In this document: one piece after another, positions 27,423 to 37,378 of the stretch
Layout of the letters: every line of letters starts with the position of its first letter
Numbering within the stretch: position 1 is the first letter of the stretch
From: Chromohalobacter canadensis
GTDB taxonomy: Bacteria > Pseudomonadota > Gammaproteobacteria > Pseudomonadales > Halomonadaceae
Direction: 5' to 3'
DNA length: 64,000 nt
NCBI RefSeq assembly: GCF_029544075.1
Contig: NZ_JAJQJH010000001.1
Coordinates: forward strand, 248,001 to 312,000
Translations under genes and position numbers: made by a program
Notes under the pieces: model-generated
Seen by the model: the letters and a program-made list of their open reading frames with translations, nothing else
The model's database searches: none
What the model was told of the DNA's origin: nothing

Positions 27423-28406
27423 TCATGTCGGCGGTGGGCACGCGCGTACCAGTAGCGCCGCGCGCGCGCCGAGTTCCACCTGGGCGTTGGGGAACACCAC
27501 CGCCACCGGTGCCTCTTCAACGACGGTGTCGCCGGCTTGGCCATCATGCGCGAGTCGCGTGCCCACGGCGAATTCGGTGAAATTTGGCGTTTCCTCGGAG
27601 AAGCACAGCAAGAAGTCCTGCGACTGGCGCATCAGCTCGCTGACGACCCTGAAGAAACGCACATCCTCGAGATTCCCCGACGGTGCCGGTCGACCCTCAA
27701 GCAACGCTTCGAGCAGTGCGAGCATTCCTGCCAGCGCGTCGAGGTCGTTGTCGCCGAAGGGGCGCACCTTGCCGAGTTCCAGCGTGAATGCCTGCGCGGC
27801 GTGATAATGCTTGGAATAATGCGAGAAGGTCCAGCTATGGCGATGCTGATGCAGGGCTGCCTGCATGCCGGCGGCGGCCAGTCCATGCCATTGAACGGGA
27901 TCGGTCTCGGATTCGGCGAAGGGCTCGACGGCGAAGCGTGGGTAGCGGCTGTCGCGAATCGCGGTGTGCATATCGTAATGCAGGCGCGGCAAGCGATGGC
28001 GGGCAAAGAAGGCGTCCACCGCGCTCATCAACTCGCGGGCGCGGTCGGGCTCGTCGCCTTCCAGATCCAGGCCTCGCTGGAACAGGCGATTGAGGTTGGT
28101 GGTGCAAAAGCGCACGCCCTGTCGAATCGCCTCGAGGTTGCCGAGGATCACCAGCACCGGCGCGCCGAGTCTGAGTTGACCGACCTCAAGGCGCGCCAGC
28201 CATGCGCCGACGAGTTCGATGGGCGCGGTCTCGTTGCCGTGGATGCCTGCCGAGATGACGCAGGCATGGGCATTGGGCGCGGGAGTGTCGGGAATCAACT
28301 CCAGCAGCCCCGGCGCCAGCAGGCGGTAGCGACCGCCCGGCACCGTGCCCCGATCGACGGCCGGCGGCGTACCGTCGAGGCTGAAGGCGAGCCAGTCGTC
28401 GAGCAT
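27423..28406 (-). CDS. astE: Succinylglutamate desuccinylase
   Basis: A 327-residue M14-type zinc enzyme that hydrolyses N-succinylglutamate to glutamate and succinate, the last AST step. Zinc ligands are His56 and Glu59 (ISAGIHGNETAPIE) and His147 (YDMHTAI); Glu210 (FTLELGKV) is the catalytic base. GGAG lies about eight bases before the ATG at 28406. It sits apart from the main ast operon but directly upstream of the arginine transporter genes on the same strand, so arginine uptake and the final catabolic step may be co-regulated. Confidence 0.93.
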   Translation of the reverse strand: MLDDWLAFSLDGTPPAVDRGTVPGGRYRLLAPGLLELIPDTPAPNAHACVISAGIHGNETAPIELVGAWLARLEVGQLRLGAPVLVILGNLEAIRQGVRFCTTNLNRLFQRGLDLEGDEPDRARELMSAVDAFFARHRLPRLHYDMHTAIRDSRYPRFAVEPFAESETDPVQWHGLAAAGMQAALHQHRHSWTFSHYSKHYHAAQAFTLELGKVRPFGDNDLDALAGMLALLEALLEGRPAPSGNLEDVRFFRVVSELMRQSQDFLLCFSEETPNFTEFAVGTRLAHDGQAGDTVVEEAPVAVVFPNAQVELGARAALLVRACPPPT

Positions 28407-28856
28407 GCTCAGCGCTCCTCGCGGTGCGCACCGCATGCATCGGTGACGGCACCGAGGATATGCATGCCGGTAACTAAGGAGTCTTGCTCAAGAGCCCCGT
28501 CGTGATTCGATGACGGCGTGAGGAACGCTTGGTCGATCATGTCGTGCGCCTGTTGTGTTATGGCGACGTCCGCGTGGTCGCGATCCGCGAGCGGGCGTGC
28601 TGTTGGCTGCAAGCATCGCTAATACGGCATTAGCAATGTCGATGTCTCTACAGTACGAGTCGGGCGCGCGACCACAAGAGGGGAAGTCGGAGTAATGAAA
28701 ATGCCCGGTCTCAAGATGAAAACCGTATCGCTGAGGATAATCGACGACGAGAGCAAGAGGGGCTGTTGGGGCAAGAGAGGCTTCCATGATGCCGTATTCG
28801 AGAATATTATTAACGTGCTATTGATAACACGCTAACTAAAAGAGGATGAAAACATC
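28407..28856. other. 450-base divergent gap between astE and OprB porin gene
   Basis: No convincing gene. It should contain the promoters of astE (minus) and the porin (plus). Visible elements are a small perfect inverted repeat, GCTAAT/ATTAGC with five bases between (28618-28634), and an AT-rich stretch just before the porin start (around 28798-28845). The porin ribosome site AGAGGATG lies about nine bases before its ATG. Confidence 0.55.
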
Positions 28857-30167
28857 ATGACCTCGCGCACGTTCGGCAGGCTTCGCGCAGGTGGCGCGCC
28901 GCTCATCATCATCGGCAGCTTCCTTATCGCCGGTATAGCCAATGCCTACTCGGCCTTCTCCCCGGATTCCCCTTATATGCTCGGTGATTGGGGAGGAGAG
29001 CGCACCGCGCTGGAAGACGCCGGCGTTGCTTTCAGCTTTGATTACGTCGGCGAGGCCGCCACCATTCTCGACGGAGGCTATCGCGACAGTCACGTGACCA
29101 AGTACGCCGATCAGCTCGCCGTCGGGGCCAACTTCGATCTCGACAAGCTGGCCGGTATTCCCGACGCGGAGTTCCAGATAACGATGGTCAATCGCAATGG
29201 CCATACTGCCAACGACCGGCTCAGCGACCCGGATGCGACGGTCGGTGGCTCCAACGTGCAGGAAGTGCAGGGGCGCGGGCCGGTCACGCGACTGACGCAA
29301 TTCTGGTATCGCCAGCGGTTCTTCGACGACGCCTTGGCTATCAAGCTGGGGCGGATTCCCTTCGGCGATGACTTTGCCACCATCGACAGCAAGTTCCAGA
29401 ATCTGGCGTTCGGCGGGGCGCAGCCGGGCAACTGGGGCAACAATATCTATAACTGGCCGATCTCGCAGTGGGCGGCGGTTATCCGCACGAACTTCGCATC
29501 CGGTTGGTATGCCCAGTTGGGAGCTTTCAATATCAATGACAGCAACTTGGAAAACGACAACGGCTTCGATCTTCGCACCAGTGGCACTGAAGGCACGCTT
29601 TTCCCGGTGGAGCTCGGGTATACCCCGACGTTGAATGGCATGGAAGGCGCCTACAAGCTCGGCTTCTACACACAGAATGTCGAGAATCGTGCGTATGGCG
29701 ATGGCCCGGCAACGGAGACCAGCGATACCAATACCGGGCTCTACTACGTGGTTCAGCAGCAGGTGACGACGCGCGGCGGCAATCCCGATCGCGGGCTGAC
29801 GCTATTCAGCATGGGCAATGCCAACCACGGCGATACGGCGGGTATCGATCGCTACGTTTCGGTTGGTGCGACCTACGAGGGGCCATTCGACGCCCGCCCG
29901 CAGGATGACGCCGGCATCGGGTTGGCGTATCTCCACGTCAATGACGACGTCAACGACTACGTTGACTACTACAACGCCACACCGGCGGGTTTATCCTCGC
30001 CATTGCCACGCCAGGGTCACGAGTATGATGCCGAGGTTTACTACAGCTTCAACCTGACCAACTACTTGGCGTTGCGTCCCAACCTGCAGTACGTAGTCAA
30101 TCCGTCGGCGGTGGATTCGGTCGACAACGCCTGGATCGCCGGCACCACAATCCAGGCGAGCTTCTGA
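28857..30167 (+). CDS. Carbohydrate-selective porin, OprB family
   Basis: 436 residues with an N-terminal signal sequence (APLIIIGSFLIAGIANA, cut after ANA). The OprB family motif LGDWGGERTALEDAGVAF opens the mature protein, and it ends in an aromatic outer-membrane signature (TTIQASF). It would form an outer-membrane channel for sugars such as glucose. The downstream divergent lactonase is consistent with a sugar-oxidation theme. A strong terminator follows at 30207. Confidence 0.92.
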   Translation: MTSRTFGRLRAGGAPLIIIGSFLIAGIANAYSAFSPDSPYMLGDWGGERTALEDAGVAFSFDYVGEAATILDGGYRDSHVTKYADQLAVGANFDLDKLAGIPDAEFQITMVNRNGHTANDRLSDPDATVGGSNVQEVQGRGPVTRLTQFWYRQRFFDDALAIKLGRIPFGDDFATIDSKFQNLAFGGAQPGNWGNNIYNWPISQWAAVIRTNFASGWYAQLGAFNINDSNLENDNGFDLRTSGTEGTLFPVELGYTPTLNGMEGAYKLGFYTQNVENRAYGDGPATETSDTNTGLYYVVQQQVTTRGGNPDRGLTLFSMGNANHGDTAGIDRYVSVGATYEGPFDARPQDDAGIGLAYLHVNDDVNDYVDYYNATPAGLSSPLPRQGHEYDAEVYYSFNLTNYLALRPNLQYVVNPSAVDSVDNAWIAGTTIQASF

Positions 30168-30206
30168 GTCACGCTTTGAGCTCATCGCGCGTTGCCGGAC
30201 AACACG

Positions 30207-30241
30207 AAACGCCCGGTTTTCATCATGAAAACCGGGCGTTT
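30207..30241. terminator. Strong bidirectional hairpin terminator
   Basis: A perfect 17-bp inverted repeat with stem AAACGCCCGGTTTTCAT and virtually no loop; the A- and T-rich flanks of the arms serve both strands. It lies between the converging porin and lactonase genes. Confidence 0.9.
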
Positions 30242-30264
30242 GCTGGAAGCGTGGGTGGCGGTGA

Positions 30265-31296
30265 TCAGGCGCCCCTGGCACCGGTATAGAGCGTGTAGAT
30301 CGACTGGCTGGCCGTCATCAGCAAGCGGTTGCGGTCTTCGCCCACGAAGCAGAGATTAGCGCAGACTTCGGGTAGCAGAATCCGCGCTAGGCGCTCGCCG
30401 TCGGGGGTGAAGACCGAGACTCCGTCCTTGCCTTCCCCGCCTGACACGCCGGCCCAGATATTGCCGTCCTGATCCAGCGTGATGCCGTCGTAGCCTTCAT
30501 CCTTGCTCGAGATCACCGTCTCACGCTCGCCTTGCGCGGTACCATCCTCCGCCAGGCGCCAGCGCGAGATGGTGGCCGGTTGGTCGGGATAGTGGGACGG
30601 TGCGGTGTCGCTGGCGTAGAGCGTGCGTTTGTCGGCGGAGAGCGCAATGCCGTTGGGCTTGTAGAGCGCATCAGAAAATAAGCGTGGCTCGTCGAGATCG
30701 TCGTCGATGTAGTAGATCGCCGGGTCAAGCTCGAGTTCGCGTTTGTGGCCTTCATAATCCACGTGCGCGCCGTAGCCGGGGTCGGTGAACAGGATGCCGC
30801 CATTGTCGAGGGCAACCAAATCGTTGGGCGCATTGAGGCGCTTGCCCTGGAACTGATCGGCCAGGGTAGTGACGCTGCCGTCCCACTCGTAGCGCACCAC
30901 GCGCGCGGGTGAGTGCTCACACGCTACCAGCCGCCCCCAACGGTCGAAGGTATTACCGTTGGAGTGGCCGACGCCTTCGCGCAACACGCTAACCTCACCG
31001 GTGGCTTCATCCCAGCGCATCTGACGGGCGCGGGGAATGTCGCTGAATACGGCATAGCGGCCCACGGCATTCCAGGCCGGGCCCTCGAGCCAAAGGCCTC
31101 CGGTCCATTGCCGTTCCAGTGGCGTGTTGAAGACGTAATAGGGCTTGAAACGGTCATCGAGCACTTCCCAGGCATCATCTGGATAACGCTGTGGTGTGCC
31201 GGCACCGTTCGTGTGCGCCAATAGCGTCGGCGCGAAGGTAGCCGTGGCGGCAAGGGCGCTGGAAGTGGCGAGAAACTGGCGACGTCCCATCTGCAT
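30265..31296 (-). CDS. Tat-exported SMP-30/gluconolactonase family protein
   Basis: 343 residues beginning with a twin-arginine signal (GRRQFLATSSALAATATFAP). The rest is a six-bladed SMP-30/gluconolactonase propeller: WLEGPAWNAVGRYAVFSDIP, LNAPNDLVALDNGGILFTDP (metal-binding Asn/Asp), and YDGITLDQDGNIWAG. It would hydrolyse sugar lactones in the periplasm with Ca or Zn. The porin next door suggests sugar-derived substrates. AAGGA lies about ten bases before the ATG. Confidence 0.9.
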   Translation of the reverse strand: MQMGRRQFLATSSALAATATFAPTLLAHTNGAGTPQRYPDDAWEVLDDRFKPYYVFNTPLERQWTGGLWLEGPAWNAVGRYAVFSDIPRARQMRWDEATGEVSVLREGVGHSNGNTFDRWGRLVACEHSPARVVRYEWDGSVTTLADQFQGKRLNAPNDLVALDNGGILFTDPGYGAHVDYEGHKRELELDPAIYYIDDDLDEPRLFSDALYKPNGIALSADKRTLYASDTAPSHYPDQPATISRWRLAEDGTAQGERETVISSKDEGYDGITLDQDGNIWAGVSGGEGKDGVSVFTPDGERLARILLPEVCANLCFVGEDRNRLLMTASQSIYTLYTGARGA

Positions 31297-31546
31297 GGCG
31301 TGAAGATCCTTTGCATTCGTTGAGTGTGATGTATGAGGGGTCCCTGTCTTTTTGAATGTAGAACTAATATGTACGTATGTTGAACCTATTCGACCAATGG
31401 GCGAGGGACGACGGTGACGCACGTCATAAGAGTGCTGGTCGAAGTGGGCACTCACATTACGGCAATACCCTAAAGAACAGGCCACGACGGTCGATAACTC
31501 TCTTGCATCAATCATGATGAATGTACGCAAAGGGCAAGGGGGGTCA

Positions 31547-33181
31547 ATGGCTAATTCGAACGTGGTCGCTCACGCGGGCGAACCGACGGCGCCGGTGGTA
31601 TCGGACGGTTCTCATGCGGAGACGACACGTAAGCAGTGGACGCTCAAGGGAAAGTTATGGCTGACGCTGGCACTGATGTGGTTGGTGATGATTGCTATCG
31701 TGGTCAGCATGGCGTGGCAGAGCCGGAATACGATGTTCGATGAGCGCCAGGCGGCGCTTTCCAACACTATTGGTATGGTGCATACCCTGCTGAACGGCTA
31801 TGCCGAGCGAGTCGAAGCAGGTGAGCTGAGTGAAGAAGAGGCCAAGGCGCGGGCCACCGAGGATCTCGACGCGATGCGCTTCGGTGCCGACCGTGACAAT
31901 TATGTCTTCGTCTTCGATGCTGACGCGAAACTCGTCTATCACCCTCGCCGTGACGCGGGCTCGGATATGTCGGACTACGAGGACCCCAACGGCGTCGCGG
32001 TGTATCGTGATCTGGCGTCGCTCGGCGAGGAGGGCGGCGGTTATCTGCCGTATTCCTCGCGTGATGCCAGCAGCGATGCGCTCTTTCCCAAGCTCAGCTA
32101 TGTCGAGCGCTTTGAGCCTTGGGGCTGGAACATGGCGGCGGGTGTCTACACCAACGACATTCAGTCGGCCTTCATCGACAAGTTGTGGCAGTACGCGTTG
32201 GTCTTACTGGTGGCGGGTGGTCTCCTGACCGCGGCTTTCCTGCTGGTGATCCGCAATGTATATCGCAGCCTGGGCGGTGAGCCGGATGAAGCCGCCCGCG
32301 TCGTGGGACGTATCGCCGAAGGCGATCTGACCACGCCCACCGCGTTGCGCGAGGGCGATACGCAAAGTTTGATGTATGCCATCGAGCGTATGCGTCTCGA
32401 GCTGAGCAAGACGATCGCGCGTATCCGTGAGTCCGGGGAAGCTATCGATCAAGGCTCGCGAGAGATCGCTACGGGCAACAACGATCTGTCCGCACGGACC
32501 GAGGAGCAGGCGGCGTCGCTTGCACAAACTGCGTCGAGCATGGAAGAGCTGACGGCGACCGTGCGTCAGAATGCGGAGAATGCCGATCAGGCCAATAAAG
32601 TGTCGGATGCCACGACGGCGTCAGTAGCGCATGGCCAGGAGGTGATTTCCCAGGTGGTGAGTACCATGGGTGAGATCCGCAGCAGTTCCAGCAAGGTGGC
32701 CGATATTATCTCGATGATCGATGACATCGCCTTCCAGACCAACCTGCTGGCGCTCAATGCCTCGGTGGAAGCGGCGCGTGCCGGCGAGCAGGGCCGTGGT
32801 TTCGCGGTGGTCGCCAGTGAAGTGCGCAATCTGGCCAGTCGCAGCGCGGATGCCGCGCGTGATATCAAGTCACTGATCGAAGGTTCGGTGAGCCACGTCA
32901 ACGCTGGTGCCGAACTCGTTGATCAGGCCGATAGCGCGATGGGCGAGATCCGCGAGGGCGCCCAGCGTGTCAGCGACTTGATGGCTGAAATCTCCGCTGC
33001 TTCACAAGAGCAGTCCTCGGGGATCGAGCAGGTCAATCAGGCCGTGACGCAGATGGATCAGGTCACGCAGCAAAACGCGGCGCTGGTACAGCAGGCCGCG
33101 GGTGCTGCCGGTTCGCTCGAAACGCAAGCGGGTGATCTTTATCAGGCCGTGGTGCGCTTCCGCGTAGCATCGGACCACTGA
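31547..33181 (+). CDS. Methyl-accepting chemotaxis protein with single Cache sensor domain
   Basis: About 544 residues. One TM helix near 35-55, a periplasmic sCache_2-type domain (about 60-195; [17 protein letters not shown] and [14 protein letters not shown]), a second TM helix at about 200-220, then a HAMP-like linker and the cytoplasmic signalling domain with the hairpin tip [20 protein letters not shown]. sCache_2 receptors usually sense small carboxylates. The start at 31547 is chosen because AGGGGGG sits just upstream; an ATG pair at 31514 lacks a ribosome site. Confidence 0.93.
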   Translation: MANSNVVAHAGEPTAPVVSDGSHAETTRKQWTLKGKLWLTLALMWLVMIAIVVSMAWQSRNTMFDERQAALSNTIGMVHTLLNGYAERVEAGELSEEEAKARATEDLDAMRFGADRDNYVFVFDADAKLVYHPRRDAGSDMSDYEDPNGVAVYRDLASLGEEGGGYLPYSSRDASSDALFPKLSYVERFEPWGWNMAAGVYTNDIQSAFIDKLWQYALVLLVAGGLLTAAFLLVIRNVYRSLGGEPDEAARVVGRIAEGDLTTPTALREGDTQSLMYAIERMRLELSKTIARIRESGEAIDQGSREIATGNNDLSARTEEQAASLAQTASSMEELTATVRQNAENADQANKVSDATTASVAHGQEVISQVVSTMGEIRSSSSKVADIISMIDDIAFQTNLLALNASVEAARAGEQGRGFAVVASEVRNLASRSADAARDIKSLIEGSVSHVNAGAELVDQADSAMGEIREGAQRVSDLMAEISAASQEQSSGIEQVNQAVTQMDQVTQQNAALVQQAAGAAGSLETQAGDLYQAVVRFRVASDH

Positions 33182-33230
33182 TACCGGTCCTGTAACGTTC
33201 GCCTCGCAACTTGCGACGGCGGAAGACACG

Positions 33231-33261
33231 AACGCCCGGCGAGAATATCTCGCCGGGCGTT
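33231..33261. terminator. Bidirectional hairpin terminator
   Basis: A perfect 14-bp stem (AACGCCCGGCGAGA, loop ATA) between the converging chemoreceptor and hemerythrin genes. The stem base AACGCCCGG is the same as in the terminator at 30207. Confidence 0.85.
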
Positions 33262-33291
33262 TGCGTTATGACGTGGCTATCAGTCCTCCTC

Positions 33292-33729
33292 TCAAGATGC
33301 CAGGCGCCGCATTTCTTCCTGGTAGGTGTCGGCCAGCGACTGCTTGGTTGCATCGTCGAAGACGCGACCGGCCAGTTGGAAGACTTCCTGTTCTTCTTCG
33401 TCGAGATGATGAGTGACCATCTCCTGCAGTTGGCGCGCCGTTGCCAGCCAGGACGGTGAGCTGTAATCGGTCTGTTGCAGGGTTTCGATCAGTTCGTCGA
33501 TCTCATGATGCTCGGCGACGCTGTGGCGGGCTTTTTCCTGCGTCATATCGTGTTCCATCATGGGGATGTAGAGCGCGCGCTCTTCCGCCCCCGCATGATG
33601 TTCCAGCTCGGCGCGCACGCGTTTGAACAACTCGTCGCGACCATCACTATCGCCGTGCGTCTTGACCAGCAGGTCGAGCAAGGTGCGCTGCCTGTCGTGA
33701 CTCTCACGCAGTGCTTCGAATATCGTCAT
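33292..33729 (-). CDS. Hemerythrin HHE domain protein
   Basis: A 145-residue four-helix bundle with the di-iron ligand pattern of HHE proteins: an N-terminal ESHDRQ, then AELEHHAGAEERALYIP, AEHHEIDELI and THHLDEEEQEVF. Bacterial members bind O2, NO or act in iron/redox stress responses. GGGAGAGG precedes the ATG. It stands alone between the chemoreceptor and a dehydrogenase gene. Confidence 0.9.
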   Translation of the reverse strand: MTIFEALRESHDRQRTLLDLLVKTHGDSDGRDELFKRVRAELEHHAGAEERALYIPMMEHDMTQEKARHSVAEHHEIDELIETLQQTDYSSPSWLATARQLQEMVTHHLDEEEQEVFQLAGRVFDDATKQSLADTYQEEMRRLAS

Positions 33730-33829
33730 GGTCCTCTCCCTGGAGCGATTACGGTCTGGGCCGTGGCTTGTCGTGCCACGTGCCCACCTACCTTAGGCGA
33801 CTCGCGGGACTCGTGCGACCCAAGCGCCC

Positions 33830-34900
33830 TCAGATCGCCTCGATGATGGCCTGCGCCAGATCTCGTGTCGTGCCCTGGCCCTTGAGGTCGGGCGTCAGCA
33901 CGTTGGGATCGGCCTTGGCGAGCACCGACTCGATGGCGTCGAGCATGGCCTTGCCGGCATCTTCGTGACCCAGATGATCGAGCATCATGGCGCCGCACCA
34001 GATCTGGCCGATGGGATTGGCGATGCCCTGGCCTGCGATATCCGGCGCGCTGCCGTGAACGGGTTCGAAGAGACTGGGAAACTTGCCTTCCGGGTTGATG
34101 TTGGCCGAGGGCGCGACGCCGATGGTGCCGGTACACGCAGGACCCAGGTCGGAGAGGATGTCGCCGAACAGGTTGCTGGCGACGACCACGTCGAACCAGT
34201 CGGGGTGGAGCACGAAATTGGCGGTGAGGATGTCGATGTGGAACTGATCCACATCGACCTCGGGATAAGCCGTGTGCATGGCTTTCACGCGTTCGTCCCA
34301 GTAGGGCATGGTGATCGAGATGCCGTTGGACTTGGTGGCCGAGGTGAGCTTGCCGCGCGGGCGCTTTTTGGCCAGTTCGAAGGCGTATTTGAGAACGCGG
34401 TCGACGCCGGTGCGGGTCATCACAGTCTCTTGCATCACCGTTTCGCGCTCGGTGCCTTCGAAGATCTTGCCGCCGATGCTCGAATACTCGCCTTCGGTAT
34501 TCTCGCGTACCACGTAGAAGTCGATGTCGCCGGGCTGGCGGTCGGCCAGAGGACTCTTGATGCCAGGCATTAACTTGCAAGGACGCAGGTTGATGTATTG
34601 GTCGAACTCACGCCGAAACTGCAGCAGCGATCCCCATAGTGAGATGTGGTCGGGGACCTTGTCGGGCAGGCCCACGGCGCCGAAGAAGATGGCGTCGAAG
34701 CGGGACAGCGTGGCTTTCCAGTCGTCTGGCAACATCTGGCCGTGCGCGAGGTAATAGTCGCAGCTGGCGAAGTCGAAGTCTTCGAAGGTGAGGTCGATGT
34801 CGAAGCGTTGGGCCGCGGCCTGGAGCGCGCGAACGCCCTCTGGGGTGACTTCGGTGCCGATGCCGTCGCCAGGAATGACGGCGATGTTGTGTGCGGTCAT
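33830..34900 (-). CDS. dmlA: D-malate/tartrate dehydrogenase (decarboxylating)
   Basis: 356 residues of the isocitrate/isopropylmalate dehydrogenase family. IAVIPGDGIGTEVTPEGVRA opens the protein; DFYVVRENTEGEYSSIGG and SNLFGDILSDLGPACTGTIG match D-malate dehydrogenase DmlA and tartrate dehydrogenase TtuC very closely. It would oxidise and decarboxylate D-malate or tartrate with NAD and Mn/Mg. The gene is divergent from a DmlR-like LysR regulator, as in E. coli. D-malate and tartrate roles cannot be told apart here. Confidence 0.92.
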   Translation of the reverse strand: MTAHNIAVIPGDGIGTEVTPEGVRALQAAAQRFDIDLTFEDFDFASCDYYLAHGQMLPDDWKATLSRFDAIFFGAVGLPDKVPDHISLWGSLLQFRREFDQYINLRPCKLMPGIKSPLADRQPGDIDFYVVRENTEGEYSSIGGKIFEGTERETVMQETVMTRTGVDRVLKYAFELAKKRPRGKLTSATKSNGISITMPYWDERVKAMHTAYPEVDVDQFHIDILTANFVLHPDWFDVVVASNLFGDILSDLGPACTGTIGVAPSANINPEGKFPSLFEPVHGSAPDIAGQGIANPIGQIWCGAMMLDHLGHEDAGKAMLDAIESVLAKADPNVLTPDLKGQGTTRDLAQAIIEAI

Positions 34901-34986
34901 GAAAGGCTCCTTCAATAATAGGTGGGGCGGTATGTCTTGGGTGCGTCCCTTGAGTCTAGCGTGCGGCAACGCGATGATAATCAGGC

Positions 34987-34992
34987 TATAAT
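34987..34992 (+). promoter_or_regulatory. Probable -10 box (TATAAT) for the dmlR-like gene
   Basis: A perfect TATAAT lies 34-39 bases before the GTG start of the regulator. The -35 position has only a poor match, typical of LysR-controlled divergent promoters. Confidence 0.45.
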
Positions 34993-35025
34993 GCAAGCTA
35001 CTGTTGAATAAAAGTGGAGAATGGT

Positions 35026-35952
35026 GTGACACCGCTCGACGATCTAGCCTTCTTTCAGCAGGTGGCGCGCTCGGGGAGCTTGACTGGCGCCTCGCGTGAG
35101 CTCGGCCTGTCGCTATCGGCGGTGAGCAAGCGTCTCATGCAGCTAGAGGCGCGACTCGATGTGTCGCTTGCCACGCGCACTACGCGCCGGCTGACCCTGA
35201 CCGCCGAAGGCGAGCGCTATCTGGCGCGTGGCGCGATGATTCTCGGTGACCTGGGGGATCTCGAAAACTCATTGCGGGACCAAGGCGCTTCGTTGTCGGG
35301 ACGGCTTCGAATCAATGCCACGTTCGGCTTCGGACGGCGCCATGTGGCGCCGCTGATCTCGCGCTTTGCCGAGCTCCATCCTCAACTGGAACTGCTGCTG
35401 GAATTGACCAGCTTCCCGCTGGGGCTCGATGAGCAGGGGTTCGATATCAACATCCGCGTCGGCGAGCCGCCGGATTCGCGTTGGATCGCCAGGCGGTTGC
35501 TCACCAACCGTCGGATACTCTGCGCGGCACCTGATTATCTAGCCAACGCCCCGAGGCTCGAACGGCTGGAGGATCTGGCTCACCATCGATGCCTGATCGT
35601 ACGCGAGAACGATACCGACTATTCACTATGGCGGTTCGAGTCCACCGACGGCATACGTACTCAGCGCGCCATACGCGTTCACGGTCGACTGGCGAGCAAC
35701 GATGCCGAGGCCATGACGCGGATGGCACTCGATGGCCACGGCGTATTGTTGCGCTCGTGGTGGGATGTCCATGAGTACCTGGCGAGCGGCGAACTAGTGG
35801 CCTTGTTGCCGCAGTGGCAGGGAGTTCGCGCGGATTTTTACCTGCTTTACAGTGAGCGAATGCGGGACAGCGTACGGATGCGCAGGTTCATCGATTTCAT
35901 GATCACGGAGATGACCGGCCGTGTGCCCGAGTTACCTGACGCATCACGTTAA
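35026..35952 (+). CDS. LysR family regulator, DmlR-like
   Basis: 308 residues; the N-terminal winged HTH (LAFFQQVARSGSLTGASRELG, then SAVSKRLMQLEARLDVSL) belongs to the DmlR/CrgA type. The effector domain carries RINATFGFGRRHVAPLI and FDINIRVGEPPDSRW. It probably activates the divergent dmlA in response to D-malate or tartrate. A GTG at 35026 is chosen because GGAG is seven bases upstream; a GTG at 35014 overlaps that ribosome site. Confidence 0.9.
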   Translation: MTPLDDLAFFQQVARSGSLTGASRELGLSLSAVSKRLMQLEARLDVSLATRTTRRLTLTAEGERYLARGAMILGDLGDLENSLRDQGASLSGRLRINATFGFGRRHVAPLISRFAELHPQLELLLELTSFPLGLDEQGFDINIRVGEPPDSRWIARRLLTNRRILCAAPDYLANAPRLERLEDLAHHRCLIVRENDTDYSLWRFESTDGIRTQRAIRVHGRLASNDAEAMTRMALDGHGVLLRSWWDVHEYLASGELVALLPQWQGVRADFYLLYSERMRDSVRMRRFIDFMITEMTGRVPELPDASR

Positions 35953-36053
35953 CCCCATCGCTGGCCTTTGGTGCCATGCTATCTGCTATGATATGCCGCC
36001 TTGCGGCGGGCCAGGCCGGCGTCGCGCTTTCGAGGTCATAGGGAGTCGAGGGA

Positions 36054-37361
36054 TTGAATATCCTGATGTTCACCAACACCTACTGTCCGACCGTGGGTGG
36101 AGTGAGTGAATCCGTTCAGCGTCTCAAGCGGTGCCTGCAGCATGCGGGGCACAGTGTGTTGGTCGTCGCGCCCAAACTGGACGGTCAGCCACGTTTCGAG
36201 CGCGATGTGGTGCGTGTGGTGGCCATGCAGCGCTTCAATGGCAGTGACTTTTCTCTTCCGGTGCCGGTGCCCGGCCAACTCTACGAGGCCATCGAGGCGT
36301 TCGAGCCCGACCTGGTGCATTCCCACCACCCCTTCCTGCTCGGTGATACCGCAGCACGCGTGGCGCAAACCTATGGCCTGCCGCTGGTCTTTACCCATCA
36401 CACGCTTTACGAGCACTACACGCATTACGTGCCCGGCGACTCGCCGCGCATGCAGCGTTTCGCTATCGCTTTATCCAGTGAGTACACGCGGTTATGCGAT
36501 GCAGTGATCGCACCCAGCGAGAGTATCGCTGCACTATTGGCTCAACGGGGCGTGGTGCCCGACAAGGTCCGCGTGATCCCGAGTGGCGTGGATACGCGCG
36601 CCTTTGGCCGGGGGGATGGGGCGCGCTGGCGTCAGCGCTTTGGCATCCCTGAGGATGCGATGGTGATAGGGCACGTGGGGCGTCTGGCGATGGAGAAGAA
36701 CTTAGGTTTTCTGGCCGCGGCGTTGTCGCGTTTCCTGGCGCGTCATCCCAAGGCTCGGGTCTTGGTCGTCGGCGAGGGCGAAGCACGTACGGTGATGCAC
36801 GACCATGCCGCCCGCGAGGGGGTGGCTGATCGTTTTCATTACACCGGCAAGTTGCACGACCAGGCCTTGATCGATGCCTATCATGCGATGGATACCTTTG
36901 CCTTCGCCTCGCACAGTGAAACCCAAGGTATGGTCATCGCCGAAGCCATGGCGGCGGGCCTGCCGGTGGCGGCGGTCGACGCCAGTGGCGTGCGCGAAGT
37001 CCTGCGCGACGGCGTCAACGGCATTATGCTTCCGAGCGACGATGTCGAGACGTTCGCGAAAGCGTTGGAAACGCTTCAAGAACCGACATTGCATGCCAGG
37101 TTGCGTCAGGGAGCGTTCGACAGCGCGCATAAGCTCGATGATCGACGCTGTGCCGAGCGCTGCTTGGGCATCTATCGTCAGGTGCTTGAGGCCGAGGCGA
37201 GCGCGGCGGAGCGTGATGATGGCGCCTGGGAGAAGGTACGTGGGCGTCTTGAAGGCGAGTGGCGTTTGCTGCGGCATCGCGGCCGGGTATTGCGATCGGT
37301 GTTTCAAACCATGCCGGAGCGCGACGCAGTCCAGGCCAAGGAAGAAGCTCCCAGTAAGTGA
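36054..37361 (+). CDS. GT4 family glycosyltransferase
   Basis: A 435-residue GT-B glycosyltransferase. MNILMFTNTYCPTVGGVSES is the typical GT4 acceptor-domain start. The donor domain shows RVIPSGVDTRAF, GHVGRLAMEKN and the E-x7-E motif in SETQGMVIAEAMAAGLPV. It may make a glycolipid such as a glycosyl-diacylglycerol; the acceptor is not inferable. The start is TTG, with AGGGAG about nine bases before it. A Glu/Lys-rich C-terminal tail follows the fold. It converges on the VTT-domain gene at 37379. Confidence 0.9.
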   Translation: MNILMFTNTYCPTVGGVSESVQRLKRCLQHAGHSVLVVAPKLDGQPRFERDVVRVVAMQRFNGSDFSLPVPVPGQLYEAIEAFEPDLVHSHHPFLLGDTAARVAQTYGLPLVFTHHTLYEHYTHYVPGDSPRMQRFAIALSSEYTRLCDAVIAPSESIAALLAQRGVVPDKVRVIPSGVDTRAFGRGDGARWRQRFGIPEDAMVIGHVGRLAMEKNLGFLAAALSRFLARHPKARVLVVGEGEARTVMHDHAAREGVADRFHYTGKLHDQALIDAYHAMDTFAFASHSETQGMVIAEAMAAGLPVAAVDASGVREVLRDGVNGIMLPSDDVETFAKALETLQEPTLHARLRQGAFDSAHKLDDRRCAERCLGIYRQVLEAEASAAERDDGAWEKVRGRLEGEWRLLRHRGRVLRSVFQTMPERDAVQAKEEAPSK

Positions 37362-37378
37362 GCGCTCACAGGTGGGCA

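Noticed and set aside
28488-28787. 99-codon frame in the astE-porin gap
   Set aside because: No ribosome site, no family, low-complexity Arg-rich end; likely chance in GC-rich DNA.
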